Assembly: GCA_963855995.1 (NCBI GenBank)
Contig: OY979718.1
Coordinates: forward strand, 23,922,282 to 23,986,281
DNA length: 64,000 nucleotides
Reading direction: 5' to 3'
Source of the DNA: Muricea muricata
Taxonomy: Eukaryota > Cnidaria > Anthozoa > Malacalcyonacea > Plexauridae
Each line of letters opens with the position of its first letter. The first letter of the stretch is position 1. A program made the translations under genes and the position numbers. Positions 1-10,342 of this stretch are shown one piece after another. The notes beneath the pieces are model-generated. The model worked only from the letters and a program-made list of their open reading frames with translations, searched no databases and was not told where the DNA came from.

Positions 1-422
1 CGCACGGCATGCTGGTCTATCCAGGGTAAAAAACCTTATAGTAAGTTCAATTTATTTTACCGTTAGACTCGCTTTTTTGTTTTCCAAAAGGTTTTTTCGC
101 GTTCCTTGAGCATAGTTAACGATAGTTTTTGCATGTGGAACTATTTTAATTTGGTATTTTAAAAATGTCATTAACAGAGAATGATGTGCAAAGTTGGACG
201 GTTGAATCTTTATAACGTTGAAGTTATACTTAAACAATCGAGGAGTGTCCGAGACTGAAAAAGGTGACAGAAAATGCCGACTTACTCAAGAAGTTTTGGC
301 TGCTGAACTATTGAATCTGCTGGAGAAACCCTCGGTGAAGAATAGAAATTTTACAAAGAACTTCAAAGCGTACTGTTGGGCACATTAAGATACCATTCCC
401 GGATGATCTTGAGCTAGGCTGG

Positions 423-1784
423 ATGAATGACTTCCCTTATTTGCCAGACATAACCATTGGTAACTTAAAAGATTACGCGACGAGAGGTCAATTGCAAAAG
501 GCTTTTGATGAAGGAATGAACTTACAACGAGCAAATCATGTTCAAAATGGGGAGGTAAACAATATTTCTGAATGCATAAATTATTACTTAATGAGAGGCA
601 AGGTAGTACCACAGACAAGAGTTAGCGAATCACCTTATGACGTCTGGGTTTGTGTCAGTACAAGCACCTTGCAGGTCTTAACTGGTGAATGTAGATGTGT
701 AGCTGGCTATGGTAAAACTTGTAAACATGTTTTTGCTCTGCTCCACTGTGTTGAGCAACAAGTGTCATAATAAGACATGTACACAAAAAAACAGGCTTGA
801 CAACAAACATTGAAAAGAAGTAAAAAAGTTCACCCACCACAAAAACTGAGTTCCATATCATTTGAAAGACCACACCCAGAAAATGATCAGCATCACAGAA
901 TGCGTTCTCGTTCATTGTTTGATCCAAGGGCTGCAAATTACCGCAATGTTGAAATAGATTGGGAAAAACTAAGAGCAGTTTCAAAAGGAACAGCTTCTGT
1001 TCTTTGTTTTAAAAATGTAAGAAATGAAGATTTGGACCCTCATAGAGTCAATAGCATGTAATTCAAGCAGCCTTGAAGATTGACACATCACTGAAGCAAC
1101 AGAGGACATAAGAAGAAATTTTAAAAATAGAAAGTCTCACAAAATGCCAGAATTCAAATTATCTGTGGTTTGAATATCGAGCTAGTGTAATTACTGCTTC
1201 AATAGCACATCAAGTTCTTTGTACATATAAAAAGAAAAAACAGTTCACCTTCATCTATTGATAACTTAGTTGGTAGGATACGTGCTTACAAACCAATCAA
1301 GTCACTATCTACATTCTGGGGGGTGGAAAATGAGAAATTTGCAAAGAAACGCTACATCAAGGTAAGCAGATCTGTTCACAAGCATTTTCACAACAGGACT
1401 CAAGTTACATCCAGAAAGGATTATGCTGGGTGCCAGTGTGTATGGCATGGTAAGTTGCACTTGTTCTGGCATTGGATGCTTGGAAGTCAAGTGCTCTTTT
1501 TCACATAGAGAGAAAACTGGTGAAGAGTATGTGCAGGAAAGTGATTTTTGTTTGGAGCATTCAACATGCAATTTACCCAAAATGAAATACACTACACCAA
1601 GGTCCAGCATCAGATGTTTGTTACTGGTACTTCTTATACTGATTTTGTTCCATATTTGCCAAAGAAGTCTTGCATTGTGAGAGTGGAAAAAGATGAAAGC
1701 TATCATAAAGTGTCAGCACCACTTTTGGAAGATTTTTTTAAATGCAATCTTGTCCCTGAGAACTTATTGGCAGAAAAATACTAA
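423..1784 (+). pseudogene. SWIM zinc-finger / YqaJ-type nuclease gene of the transposon, degenerate
   Basis: The first block (423-770) holds a SWIM-like zinc-binding motif, CRC followed by CKH with a valine- and leucine-rich context. The next block (about 810-1061) is in a shifted frame. From about 1140 to 1784 three frames together resemble a YqaJ/lambda-exonuclease domain: a WFEYRAS..ITAS block near 1170-1200, a LGAS-containing block near 1420-1440, LEVKC near 1480-1495 and an aromatic HQMFVTG block near 1600-1630. In YqaJ proteins the ASPDG aspartate is catalytic; here the motif reads LGASVYG, so that residue is lost. Multiple frame changes mean no single reading frame spans the domain. 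In ISL2EU elements this protein is an accessory nuclease; its role in transposition is not established. Confidence 0.65.
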
Positions 1785-1989
1785 CAAAACAATTTGTACA
1801 GAAATCTTGGGTGAAATTTTAGAAAATGCTGTAAACATAGTTAATATAAAACAAGAACAAAAAATAATCAATCAATTTGCACTGGATTTTAGTGAAATGA
1901 TACAGTTGAGGAGCTACTCAAGCTCCTCCAAAGTTAGTCAACGTATACCATCAATCTTTTATTGAGCTGCAAATTTTGCCATGCATTGC

Positions 1990-3513
1990 TCATGTAAAAT
2001 TGGCATTATAGACAAGGAAAAAAGTACTGAAAGATAAAAATATAACACAATCCCTGTAACGCATTGATGTATTATTTCTAAATCTACTGAACAAATGGAG
2101 GTTGCATATTAACAATGGCACCAACAATGTTCCATATGACATAATTATGTGGTCACATAAATCTACCATTGTTAATGGCAAAGTATTTTGGAGTAACCGG
2201 AATTCTTTCAATCTACCAATAACTCTTTCCTCATGAATCCTTGCCCTGACAAGCCGCTTTCCTTGATAAACTTTAGAACGTGTGAACTATCGTTTACTTT
2301 GCACAAAAAGGGGTAAAATACACGTGACTTGCCTTTCAAAAGAGATATAGGACCATAAAATCAGGTGTGAACTTTGCAGCAACATTTGTATCCTCTGTAA
2401 TGAACCTGTCTGTACACGAACCTGCATATGCTTGTGAAATGTACGTAGGATATTGATCCTGATTTGGTGCAAAATATTAGTTTCTTCAAAGTGTTGTGAC
2501 TTTTGTAAACACTGCAGGTTTGGTATCAGGCATCTTTGTTCTTAGCGTGCTAAATGTATTGTTCTGTACGATCACCTATGCCCTCACACTTGTTAAAATG
2601 TTCTGAAAAATTGAGGATGTGGGTAGAGTAGATGTGGAGAGAGTCTCTTCAGGAGTTGGCCAATATATAATTGGTTTTAATTCTAAGCTTAGAAAAACAA
2701 TAAATGTTGTAATAGTGTTTGAAGCATGAGCTGCTGATATCCCACGTCTAAAAGCAAGATCTTCAACAGGTGTATCCAGACGAATTGGTATGAGTGTCAT
2801 CAAAATCTCATTTTCCAAAGACAATTTCTTAGGTTTTCCAGTTTTCTTTTGAAGAATTGAGTAACTAGGCTAATTTGGTATTTCTTTGTCTTGTTTGCAC
2901 TTGATATTGAACCCCAATGATTAATTAGTTTGCTATGTTTTGGTCGAACATGGTCAAAGTTCTATAAACATAAATATTTATGCAGTTGGGCACCCAGAAC
3001 AGAATTTCACAAGGTGTTTCTGAAGTTACCATTTTACTTCCTATTTCTGTAGAATTTATGCTGTCTAAATTATTTTGAAGTAATCATGGGACTGAGTCAG
3101 ACTTATAGGCATATTACATTGTGATATATAAGTGTTTGATAGTTTGTTTTCTTGCAAAACTGTAGACTGATCAGATGTGGAAGTACTATCAGCTGTATGG
3201 ACTATATTTTCCTTCTTTTCTTGGACGGTTTAGCTGATGTATCCCAATTAACTACCCTTTTCAGCACTCTTCTGGGAGGTTTTACCTCCTTCATGTTAGA
3301 TTCATATCCTTTTAAATACAGTGTTGGAATAGGGCTAGCATTTGTGGGTATTCCGTACTTAAAGTGACTGGAGCAAACAAAAGTGTGTTTGCTTACCTTA
3401 AAGTATTTTCTATTACAGTTGAAAGCCCACTTGGCATACAGTTTGGGGTCAGTACATTTCCAGAACCTCAATTCTAAGCTTCCATTAAAGGCCGCAATAT
3501 GTGGCTTAATCAC
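1990..3513 (-). pseudogene. THAP-DDE transposase of ISL2EU/IS4EU type, fragmented
   Basis: Read on the minus strand, 3513-3202 encodes a THAP-like DNA-binding segment with the characteristic late CSSHF (C..H) element. 2824-2576 encodes a helix-turn-helix block followed by the start of a DDE domain (FLSL.L.PIIYWPTPEE is typical of this family). 2211-1990 encodes the family's conserved C-terminal block, LKEFRLLQNTLPL-like. The intervening part (about 2570-2220) is split over frames and contains stops. Order and strand fit one original gene of the kind annotated DDE_Tnp_4/HTH_Tnp_4 with THAP. The protein would bind the transposon ends and catalyse cut-and-paste; this copy cannot. Confidence 0.7.
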
Positions 3514-3692
3514 GTAGTTTTCCTTATTGTATCGTGCATGATTGCATCTCCCAATGGCTCAACGGTCATTTTTGCCCATTATCGTAAAGTTAGCATTAAA
3601 AATTTGTTGTTTTTCTCACAATTTAGCACCCAACATTCAAAGACATTTTTCGTCTGTTTTTTTTTACCCTGGATGGACCAGCATGCCCTGCG

Positions 3693-4094
3693 CTATATTA
3701 TAAATTAAAGATGGCAACGTTATTGTTGAATACATCAATTTAATTGCTGATATTATTTTTATACTTAATTTACTTAATAAAACCAAAAGACAATCAGTGA
3801 CAACCTGGAAGTGGAAAAAAACAACTACTCTATTAAAAATAAAGCGAAGCGCTGCCGGGCGTAGCGCCCATCCGCCATGCTATGTCGTTTGGTTTGGACT
3901 ATTTTGCTCACGTTATTAAACGTGGGCAAATGTTATATTGATTAATGTTTTATTTGGTTACCAATCATTTTGGTCAAAGCGAGCGGTTATTGCATAGAAT
4001 GTATTTCTAGTATATGCACACGCATATTCACATATAAAAAATCTAAATGTATATCTTCAGTAGTCGACAAATTTCGAAAAAATATGATTCCCAT
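3693..4094. other. Noncoding spacer between two transposon remnants
   Basis: AT-rich sequence with no supported ORF. It contains a short GC-rich patch near 3842-3890 and direct repeats of a 20-22 bp AT-rich motif at about 4083-4118 just before the Penelope-like terminal repeat. Nothing else is recognised. Confidence 0.5.
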
Positions 4095-4359
4095 ATTTAA
4101 TATGATTCCCATATTTCTCGCTCTTTAAATGTGTTTGAGGACATGATAATGTTGTGCTTTGTGTCCTGTGTGTTGCTTGCATTAATTGTTGCTCTGTATA
4201 CAATGTCCTTGCTCATGCACTTGTTCTGCAGTGGGCATGCGTGCTTTCGAAAACAACCCAAAATGCCGGCTCATCAACCCAGCAAAAAGCGGTCCGGAAA
4301 AATTAGTAAATCAATCTTAGACAAAATAAACACAAAAGTTCGATGAATTTTGAACGTAA

Positions 4360-5381
4360 ACCAATGGAAAAACACGCAAAACGTCATAGAATGGTTTGGC
4401 AGCATCGAGGAAAAAACTAGGCAGTCTTTCATTTCGTTTGATATAGTCGACTTTTACACGACAATTTCTGAAAATTTACTGGGCCAAGTATTATCTTGAG
4501 CCTCCAATTTGGCTGACATTTCAGACGAAAACATTTCTATAATAAAACACGCTAGAAAATCACTTCTTTTCAATCACGGAAAACCATGGATCAAAAACAA
4601 CAATAGCAATTTATTTGAGGTAACCTTTTCATCTTAAACCACCCAGGAAAATAGTTTGGCAAGAAAAACATCCGCTTGCATATAGGGACGACGGTTTGGC
4701 GATTATTAAAAACGTTTGGCAAACAAAACCAGAAAAGAACTCCACAATGTTTTCGAACAATTTGGCCTAAAAATAACAGCAGAAGCAAATTTACACGTGG
4801 TAAACTTTCTAGACGTAACTTTCGATCTTTCTACCGGAAAATATAAAACTTATAGGAAGCCCAATGACGAGCCGTTTCACATGCACAAACACTCTAACCA
4901 CACACCTTTAAGGCAACTTCAAGCATCTATCAACAAGCGCATTTGAACGCTGTCACCTGACGAACAAGTATTCGACGATGTAGTACAACATATCAAAACG
5001 CACTAGGACATAGCAACTTCAGCCATAAGCTGGAATACATGCCACATGTAACACAGCAACCAGGCAGGAACAGGTAAAGGAACATCATTTGGTTTCAAAT
5101 CCAGCAAAAATGTCAAGACAAACATTGCACGCAGTTTCCTCAAGCTTGTAGCCACGCACTTTCCAATAGGCAACAAGTAACACAAAATCTTCAATAGGAA
5201 TACAGTTAAGGTCAGTTACAGTTACAGCTGCAGGAGTAACGTTAAGTCAATTATGAAAACTGAGAAAACAGGCATAATCAGGAAAAGCCAACCGCAAGAC
5301 CAGAATGCAGACAACTGTAACTGTAGGAACAAGGAAGAAGACATCGTATACAAAGCAACAATTAATACAGGCAACACACAG
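4360..5381 (+). pseudogene. Penelope-like reverse transcriptase, decayed
   Basis: Blocks in several frames resemble the C-terminal half of a Penelope-like RT. A FDIVDFYT block lies near 4437-4458. The best-preserved run, 4716-4946, has the late-RT pattern of a lysine-rich helix, NFLDVTFDL, Y.KPNDEP and SNH. Downstream blocks (4947-5380) resemble the segment following the RT, including a CNCR motif near 5320. Stops and frame changes are frequent, and no intact GIY-YIG nuclease was found. The reading is interrupted at 5386 by the gypsy left LTR. A second fragment of the same family lies at 15243-15470. Confidence 0.65.
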
Positions 5382-5386
5382 GACAC

Positions 5387-5528
5387 TGTAGTGTTTAAAT
5401 AGTTAATATTATTTAGTCACGTGGTTTAGCGGACTAACCTGGATGACCGCATGGAATCGGGGGTCCGCAAGCGTATGTAAATAGCATGGCAGTCTTTCAA
5501 TAAATAAAGCATCGAGTAAAACACTATA
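5387..5528 (+). repeat. 5' LTR of gypsy element 1
   Basis: 142 bp, from TGTAGTGTTT to AAACACTATA. It differs from the 3' LTR at only about six or seven visible positions (for example TTTAG/TTCAG, GTTTAGC/GCTTAGC and CAATAAAT/CATTAAAT). An AATAAA motif lies near its 3' end and can serve as the polyadenylation signal. Confidence 0.92.
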
Positions 5529-5620
5529 TTGGCGACGAGGATACGGGATCTGTCTCCACAACAGCATGTGGTAATCCACAAAAAGAAACAACACCAAAAT
5601 CGGGGAAAAAATAAAGAAAT

Positions 5621-6733
5621 ATGGCAGTAGCTTTGCTGAATTTTGCTGAATTTGATGTTCACTCGGACGGGGCAGTCGATACTCGATGGAAAAAATGGCT
5701 CGCTCGTTTTCGAAATCTTCAGCTAGCATTAGCTGTAGACAACACCAAAAGACAAAGAGCTCTTTTGCTGCATTATGCTGAAGAAAGCGTGAACGAAATA
5801 TTCGAAACACTGCCCGATACGGATGCTTGCGAAGACGAAAAACCATTTGAAAAAGCAGTCACGGCTCTTACGAACTACTTTACACCCAAAAAGAATCGAG
5901 AATACGAGGTACACGTGTTTCGTAAGGCTAAACAACAAAGCGATGAAAGTATTGCTGCATTCCACACTCGTCTACGAAGGCTAGCTATGACCTGTGAATT
6001 TGAAGACACGAACAGAGAAGTCAAAACACAGATTGTGCAGAATTGTTTGTCGCACAAACTTCGCATGAAAGCATAACAGAATCCTGATCTAACCTTGACT
6101 CAACTCCTGGACGCTGGTAAAGTCATGGAAATGTCAAAATATCAAGCAGACAACATCGAAGGTAAGCAAGATGTAAACAAATTGTCGAAAAAGCACAATA
6201 CAAGACCCATCTCGAAGCCAAACAAGAACGGTGGACATGTTGACCGGAAGTCAAGTAGTTCAAAGTCACGCGACCGGAATATTACACCCGGCGAAAGTCG
6301 CAAGTGTCGGAACTGTGGCAAAGGGTATCCACATCCGGGAGGAAAAACGTCTTGCCGTGGGTGTGGCAAACAAAACCATTTTAAAGCTGTATGCAGATCC
6401 AAAAATCCTAACAAGAGAAATGACCCCAAAGCTCGAAAATGGGACATTCAAAACCTAGCGTATGACAACTCCAGCTCCGAAGAATCCGACGATACTGCTT
6501 ATACATTCTCTGTTAATACCACTGGGAAAATGAAGTCGCAGCCTATGTTCCAAGTCATCGTTCATGACACTCCATTAACAATCATGGCGGACTCGGGAGC
6601 AAGTGTGATTGTGTTGGATGATCTATCAATCGTTGACCAAGACCCCTATGCTTCAGCAAACCAAAGTAAAAAATTCACGCTTACAAGTCAAGCGAGTCCC
6701 TCACAGTTCTTGGAACATTTACCACGGTTTTAA
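5621..6733 (+). pseudogene. gag: gag-protease region of gypsy element 1
   Basis: The capsid-like N-terminal part runs 5621-6073, ends at an in-frame TAA (6074-6076) and continues in the same frame from 6077 to 6733. Two nucleocapsid zinc-knuckle-like motifs lie at about 6303-6405 (CRNCGK... and CRGCGKQNHFKAVC). A DSGAS aspartic-protease active site lies at about 6592-6606. The frame closes at 6733, whereas the homologous protein continues in another frame, so there is a frameshift near 6700. It would encode the capsid/nucleocapsid and protease. The single in-frame stop plus the frameshift argue for decay rather than programmed recoding. Confidence 0.85.
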
Positions 6734-6739
6734 GATTCA

Positions 6740-8179
6740 AATCAACATGCGTTAAAGACAAAATCTATGTAGTCAAAGGATCCGGTGGTTCGTTACTAAG
6801 CTGGAAAACTTCCCAGGACCTCGGACTATTGAAAGCAGTACACCATGTTCACGACAGTTGCTCCACAAGAGTCGAGGAATTAGTAAAAGAGTATGATGCT
6901 CTATTTCATGGTCTCGGAAAGTTAAAGGGATACCAAGTAAAACTGCACATCGACGAAAGTGTCCAGCCCGTTGCTCAGCCTCATCGAAGAGATTCCTTCC
7001 CCGTGCGTCAGCAGTTAGAGGAACAATTAAAACGCGATGAAGACCTTGGAGTTGTGGGGCGAATCGAAGGCCCTACACCATGGGTATCCCCCATAGTGGT
7101 TGCACCCAAACCTAATTCCCCTGGACAAGTCCGCGTTTATGTGGATATGCGCCAGGCAAATCAAGCCATTAAACGAGAACGACACGTGACACCCACCATC
7201 AAAGAAATCATTGGTGACTTAAACGGGGCTAAAGTGTTTAGTAAGTTAGATCTTAACAAAGGGTACAACCAACTCGAGTTAACGCCAGAATCACGGTACA
7301 TTACTACATTTGGAACGTACCTTGGCTTGATGACATACAAAAGATTGAACTTTGGCATATCAAGTGCAGCCGAAATCTTTCAAAACGTCATCCGAGAAAC
7401 CCTAGAAGGCGTCCCAGGAACCCTTAACATCAGCGATGACATCTTGGTGTTTGGCAAGACACATGATCACTCCCTTGAGGCAGTCTTTCGGCGGCTTAAA
7501 GAACGTGGCCTCACCCTCAACGAACGAAAGTGCGAGTACAGTGAAGACAAAGTAGAGTTCTTTGGCTACACCTGGAGATGGCATCACACCAGACCCGAAA
7601 AAGATTGAAGACATCGTCAACTTGCAAACTCCCACATCTGCATCTGAGGTCCGAAGCCTGTTGGGGATGACTAACTATTGTTCCAGGTTCATTCCGGATT
7701 ATGCCACCAAGACAGAACCGTTACGCAAGCTTACCCATAAAGACCAACCATGGGAATGGACACCACGACACGATAGCGCAGTCAACGAGCTAAAAGATGC
7801 CCTAGCAAAGGCACCTGTCACAGCGTATTTCGATCCAGTTAAAGACACCGAGTTGTCGGTCGATGCCAGCCCTGTTGGATTAGCAGCCATTCTCTCGCAG
7901 AAAGGTCAAGAAACCGGAACTTCCCACATCGTCACCTATGCCAGTCGTTCCTTGACCGAGACAGAACAACGCTATAGCCAGACTGAGCGAGAAGCCCTCG
8001 GTATCGTTTGGGCTTGCGAGCACCTGCATCTGTACATTTATGGCAAACCCATAACCGTCTACACGGATCACAAGCCGCTAGTATCCATTTTTGGTAATCC
8101 GAGCTCTAAACCCCCGCCACGAATTGAGAGATGCGCTCTCAGGTTACAGCCGTATCAACTTACAGTGCGTTATCGGTAA
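6740..8179 (+). pseudogene. pol: reverse transcriptase-RNase H region of gypsy element 1
   Basis: The RT palm and fingers run to 7608 in one frame. VYVDMRQANQ and FSKLDLNKGYNQ blocks are present, and the active-site motif reads ISDDI (about 7429-7443). The frame then shifts near 7560-7605, and the C-terminal RT/RNase H part continues at 7562-8179 with the DAS aspartate of RNase H near 7861 and YTDHKPL near 8058. A second frameshift at about 8175 separates it from the integrase region. The broken frames make the enzyme non-functional. Confidence 0.88.
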
Positions 8180-8305
8180 GGCGAAGGAAACCCGGCAGAC
8201 TACTTATCACGTCACCATTCCAAACAGATCATCGCTGCCAGCCGAGAACAAAAAATCGCCGAAGAATATGTCAATTACATCGTCTCCACATCAACGCCAA
8301 AAGCG

Positions 8306-9603
8306 ATGACAGTTGCAGAAATCGAAGAAGCTACCAAAGCAGATGCGACGTTACAAGCTGTATCCAAAGCAATCGAAACAGGCAACTGGTATGAAGGATC
8401 TCAGCAGTCAGGCGTAGACACAGCAGTTTTTGCTGCCTGGCAAAAATTGAAAAATGAACTGACCGTCGGTGTAAACCCCCAAGTAGTCATTCGCGGAACG
8501 AGAGTAGCCGTGCCCAACAAGCTCCAACAACGCGTGGTAAACCTAGCACACGAAGGTCATCAAGGGGTCGTCAAAACCAAAGCACTTTTGCGTGAGAAAG
8601 TTTGGTTCCCCAGCATTGACCAGATGGTGGAAAAGAAAGTCCAGTCATGCTGTGCGTGTTTGGTCTCAACGCCTGAGGCTAAACGTGAACCACTATTGAT
8701 GTCTCCGCTCCCAAAAGCTCCGTGGTCAGAAGTTAGCATGGACTTCGCCGAGCTTCCAAACAGCGAGTATCTTTTGATAATCACGGATGACTACTCAAGG
8801 TATCCTGTGGTCGAAACGGTCAAATCGACGTCAGCAAATACTGTTATTCCAAAAGTTGATAAAGTTTTCTCAGAATTTGGCATACCAGAAGTGGTAAAGA
8901 CGGACAACGGTCCGCCCTTCAACAGCAGTGCATTCAAATCCTTTGCCCAGACTCTTGGTTTCCAACACCGTAAAGTAACCCCTCGGTGGCCAAGAGCAAA
9001 TGGGGAAGTCGAACGATTCGTAAGAGCGGTGAAGAAGGTGATCAAAACCCTCGAATCTTGAGCGAAAAAGTTGGAAACAGGAAATGTATCGGTTCCTAAG
9101 AAATTTCAGAGCAACTCCTCATACAACAATAAGAATTCCCACGGCGATTGCACTCTTCAATCGAGCAATAAAGACCAGTTTAACGAAGGCCAACAAGCAT
9201 CAACACTTGAAGAAAATGACCGCAGGGCAAAGAAGAAAATGATGACATATGCTGACGCGAAGGCTTATGTTCGTCCATCCGAAATCAAGGAAGGTGACAC
9301 TGTATTTGTAAGGCGTGACGACACGAAGAGAAAGCGAGATACTCCATACCGACCTGGACCATATGTTGTTATTGCAAAGAAGGATCAATGGTGACGGCGA
9401 GAAATAAAAGTGGCTCAGTAACCCGGAATTCGTCGTTTTTCAAGAAAACGTCGATCGAAATTCGAGAGACGAGTGATGACGAAGATAGTGACATTCCTGT
9501 GTGTCGACCTGAGGGAGCAGTGAACGAAGCACCCGAGTTACCCCGTTACCCGCGACGAGAAAGAAGACGTCCTAACAGATATGGAGCACAGTTCCAGTGG
9601 TGA
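8306..9603 (+). pseudogene. pol: integrase region of gypsy element 1
   Basis: 8306-9061 contains an HHCC-like zinc region (H..H and C..C near 8550-8660). All three catalytic acidic residues are visible: the Asp of SMDFAE (~8740), the Asp of KTDNGPP (~8900) and the Glu of NGEVERF (~9010). An in-frame stop at 9059-9061 cuts the protein, and the C-terminal DNA-binding-like tail continues in frame to 9394. The last block, 9388-9603, is Arg/Pro-rich and closes just before the purine tract. Integrase would insert the cDNA copy; this one is interrupted. Confidence 0.85.
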
Positions 9604-9736
9604 AGCTATGAACGGTTAAAACATTTATTCAATAGACACTCTAGCTCTTATTCGCAATTAGAACATTTATTTTTGATGTTGCTTCAAATTAGTGTAACAT
9701 CGAACTGACTTTCCTTTTAGTAAATTTGGGGAGGGA

Positions 9737-9878
9737 TGTAGTGTTTAAATAGTTAATATTATTCAGTCACGTGGCTTAGCCGACTAACCCGGATGACCGC
9801 ATGGAATCGGGAGTCCGCAAGCGTATGTAAATAGCATGGCAGTCTTTCATTAAATAAAGCATCGAGTAAAACACTATA
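9737..9878 (+). repeat. 3' LTR of gypsy element 1
   Basis: 142-bp direct repeat of 5387-5528, directly followed by the target duplication GACAC at 9879-9883. Confidence 0.92.
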
Positions 9879-9957
9879 GACACAAAGCACTGCATTGGCA
9901 TGACCTCAAACACATTTAAATAGCGACATAGGAATCATATTAAATAATTTACACACA

Positions 9958-10342
9958 AAAAATATTCGAACGAAACTGAACTTTCGAAACACATTTGGCA
10001 CTTAAAGCAAAACAAAACAGATTTCACCAGTTTATTTCTTTCACGGGAGGATCCAAAAGATGTAATTTATGTTTGAACGAAAAAATAGTATTTTGAAAGA
10101 AAAAAAATTATATATCATCATATATCATTTGAATTGTCTTCAGACAGCAAATTTTTGAAAAAAAGGTGATCATAAAATATGCATGCACTTTGAAAAAGTT
10201 TATAGAATATATCTGTAAACATGCACGTTTGCTGATATTGCAATTTACAAAGGTAGGTTTGATACATGTATCTCATGGCGATTTGACTAACGTTCTTAAT
10301 GTGTATGAATGGCTCAAAATTTTCAGTGGACAGTACACTCAC
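9958..10342. other. Noncoding sequence downstream of copy A exon 4
   Basis: AT-rich. Because copy A is transcribed leftward, this should be the start of its fourth intron. No exon matching the fifth exon of copy B was recognised here or to the left, where transposons occupy the sequence to the window edge. Confidence 0.5.

Larger units (their letters stand above)
1..3692. mobile_element. ISL2EU/IS4EU-like DNA transposon, decayed
   Basis: Terminal inverted repeats of about 32 bp lie at 1-32 and 3661-3692; they share the core GCATGCTGGTC and CATCCAGGG with two or three mismatches. The left end coincides with the window edge, so the true terminus may lie outside. Inside are two convergent degenerate genes: a SWIM plus YqaJ-nuclease gene on + and a THAP plus helix-turn-helix plus DDE transposase gene on -. 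That pairing is the known coding plan of ISL2EU (IS4EU) transposons. Both genes carry stops and frameshifts, so this copy is dead. The target duplication could not be checked because the left flank is missing. Confidence 0.75.
5387..9878 (+). mobile_element. Ty3/gypsy LTR retrotransposon 1, degenerate, full-length
   Basis: Two 142-bp direct repeats bound the element, flanked on both sides by the 5-bp target duplication GACAC (5382-5386 and 9879-9883). A primer-binding-type sequence, TTGGCGACGAGG, follows the left LTR at 5529, and a purine tract (GGGGAGGGA) precedes the right LTR at about 9728-9736. The order is gag, protease, RT, RNase H, integrase. The SDD form of the RT active site and the NISDDI context resemble Mag/SURL-type gypsy elements. 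Stops and frameshifts throughout the coding region make it non-autonomous. Confidence 0.92.
4095..9950 (+). mobile_element. Penelope-like element remnant with inverted terminal repeats, split by a gypsy insertion
   Basis: A ~70-bp segment at 4095-4165 recurs inverted at about 9880-9957 (shared cores include AAATGTGTTTGAGG and GTGCTTTGTGT). Between them, on +, lie decayed Penelope-type coding blocks up to 5381. The block at 5382-9883 is a Ty3/gypsy element plus its target duplication. Terminal repeats in inverted orientation are a known property of Penelope-like elements. About 80% identity of the arms is an estimate by eye. Confidence 0.65.

Noticed and set aside
1305..1706. 133-codon minus ORF
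   Set aside because: It overlaps the YqaJ-like blocks on +, has no family signature and reads as a shadow.
5409..5846. 145-codon minus ORF across the gypsy 5' LTR
   Set aside because: Covers the LTR, primer-binding site and gag start in antisense, with no family features.
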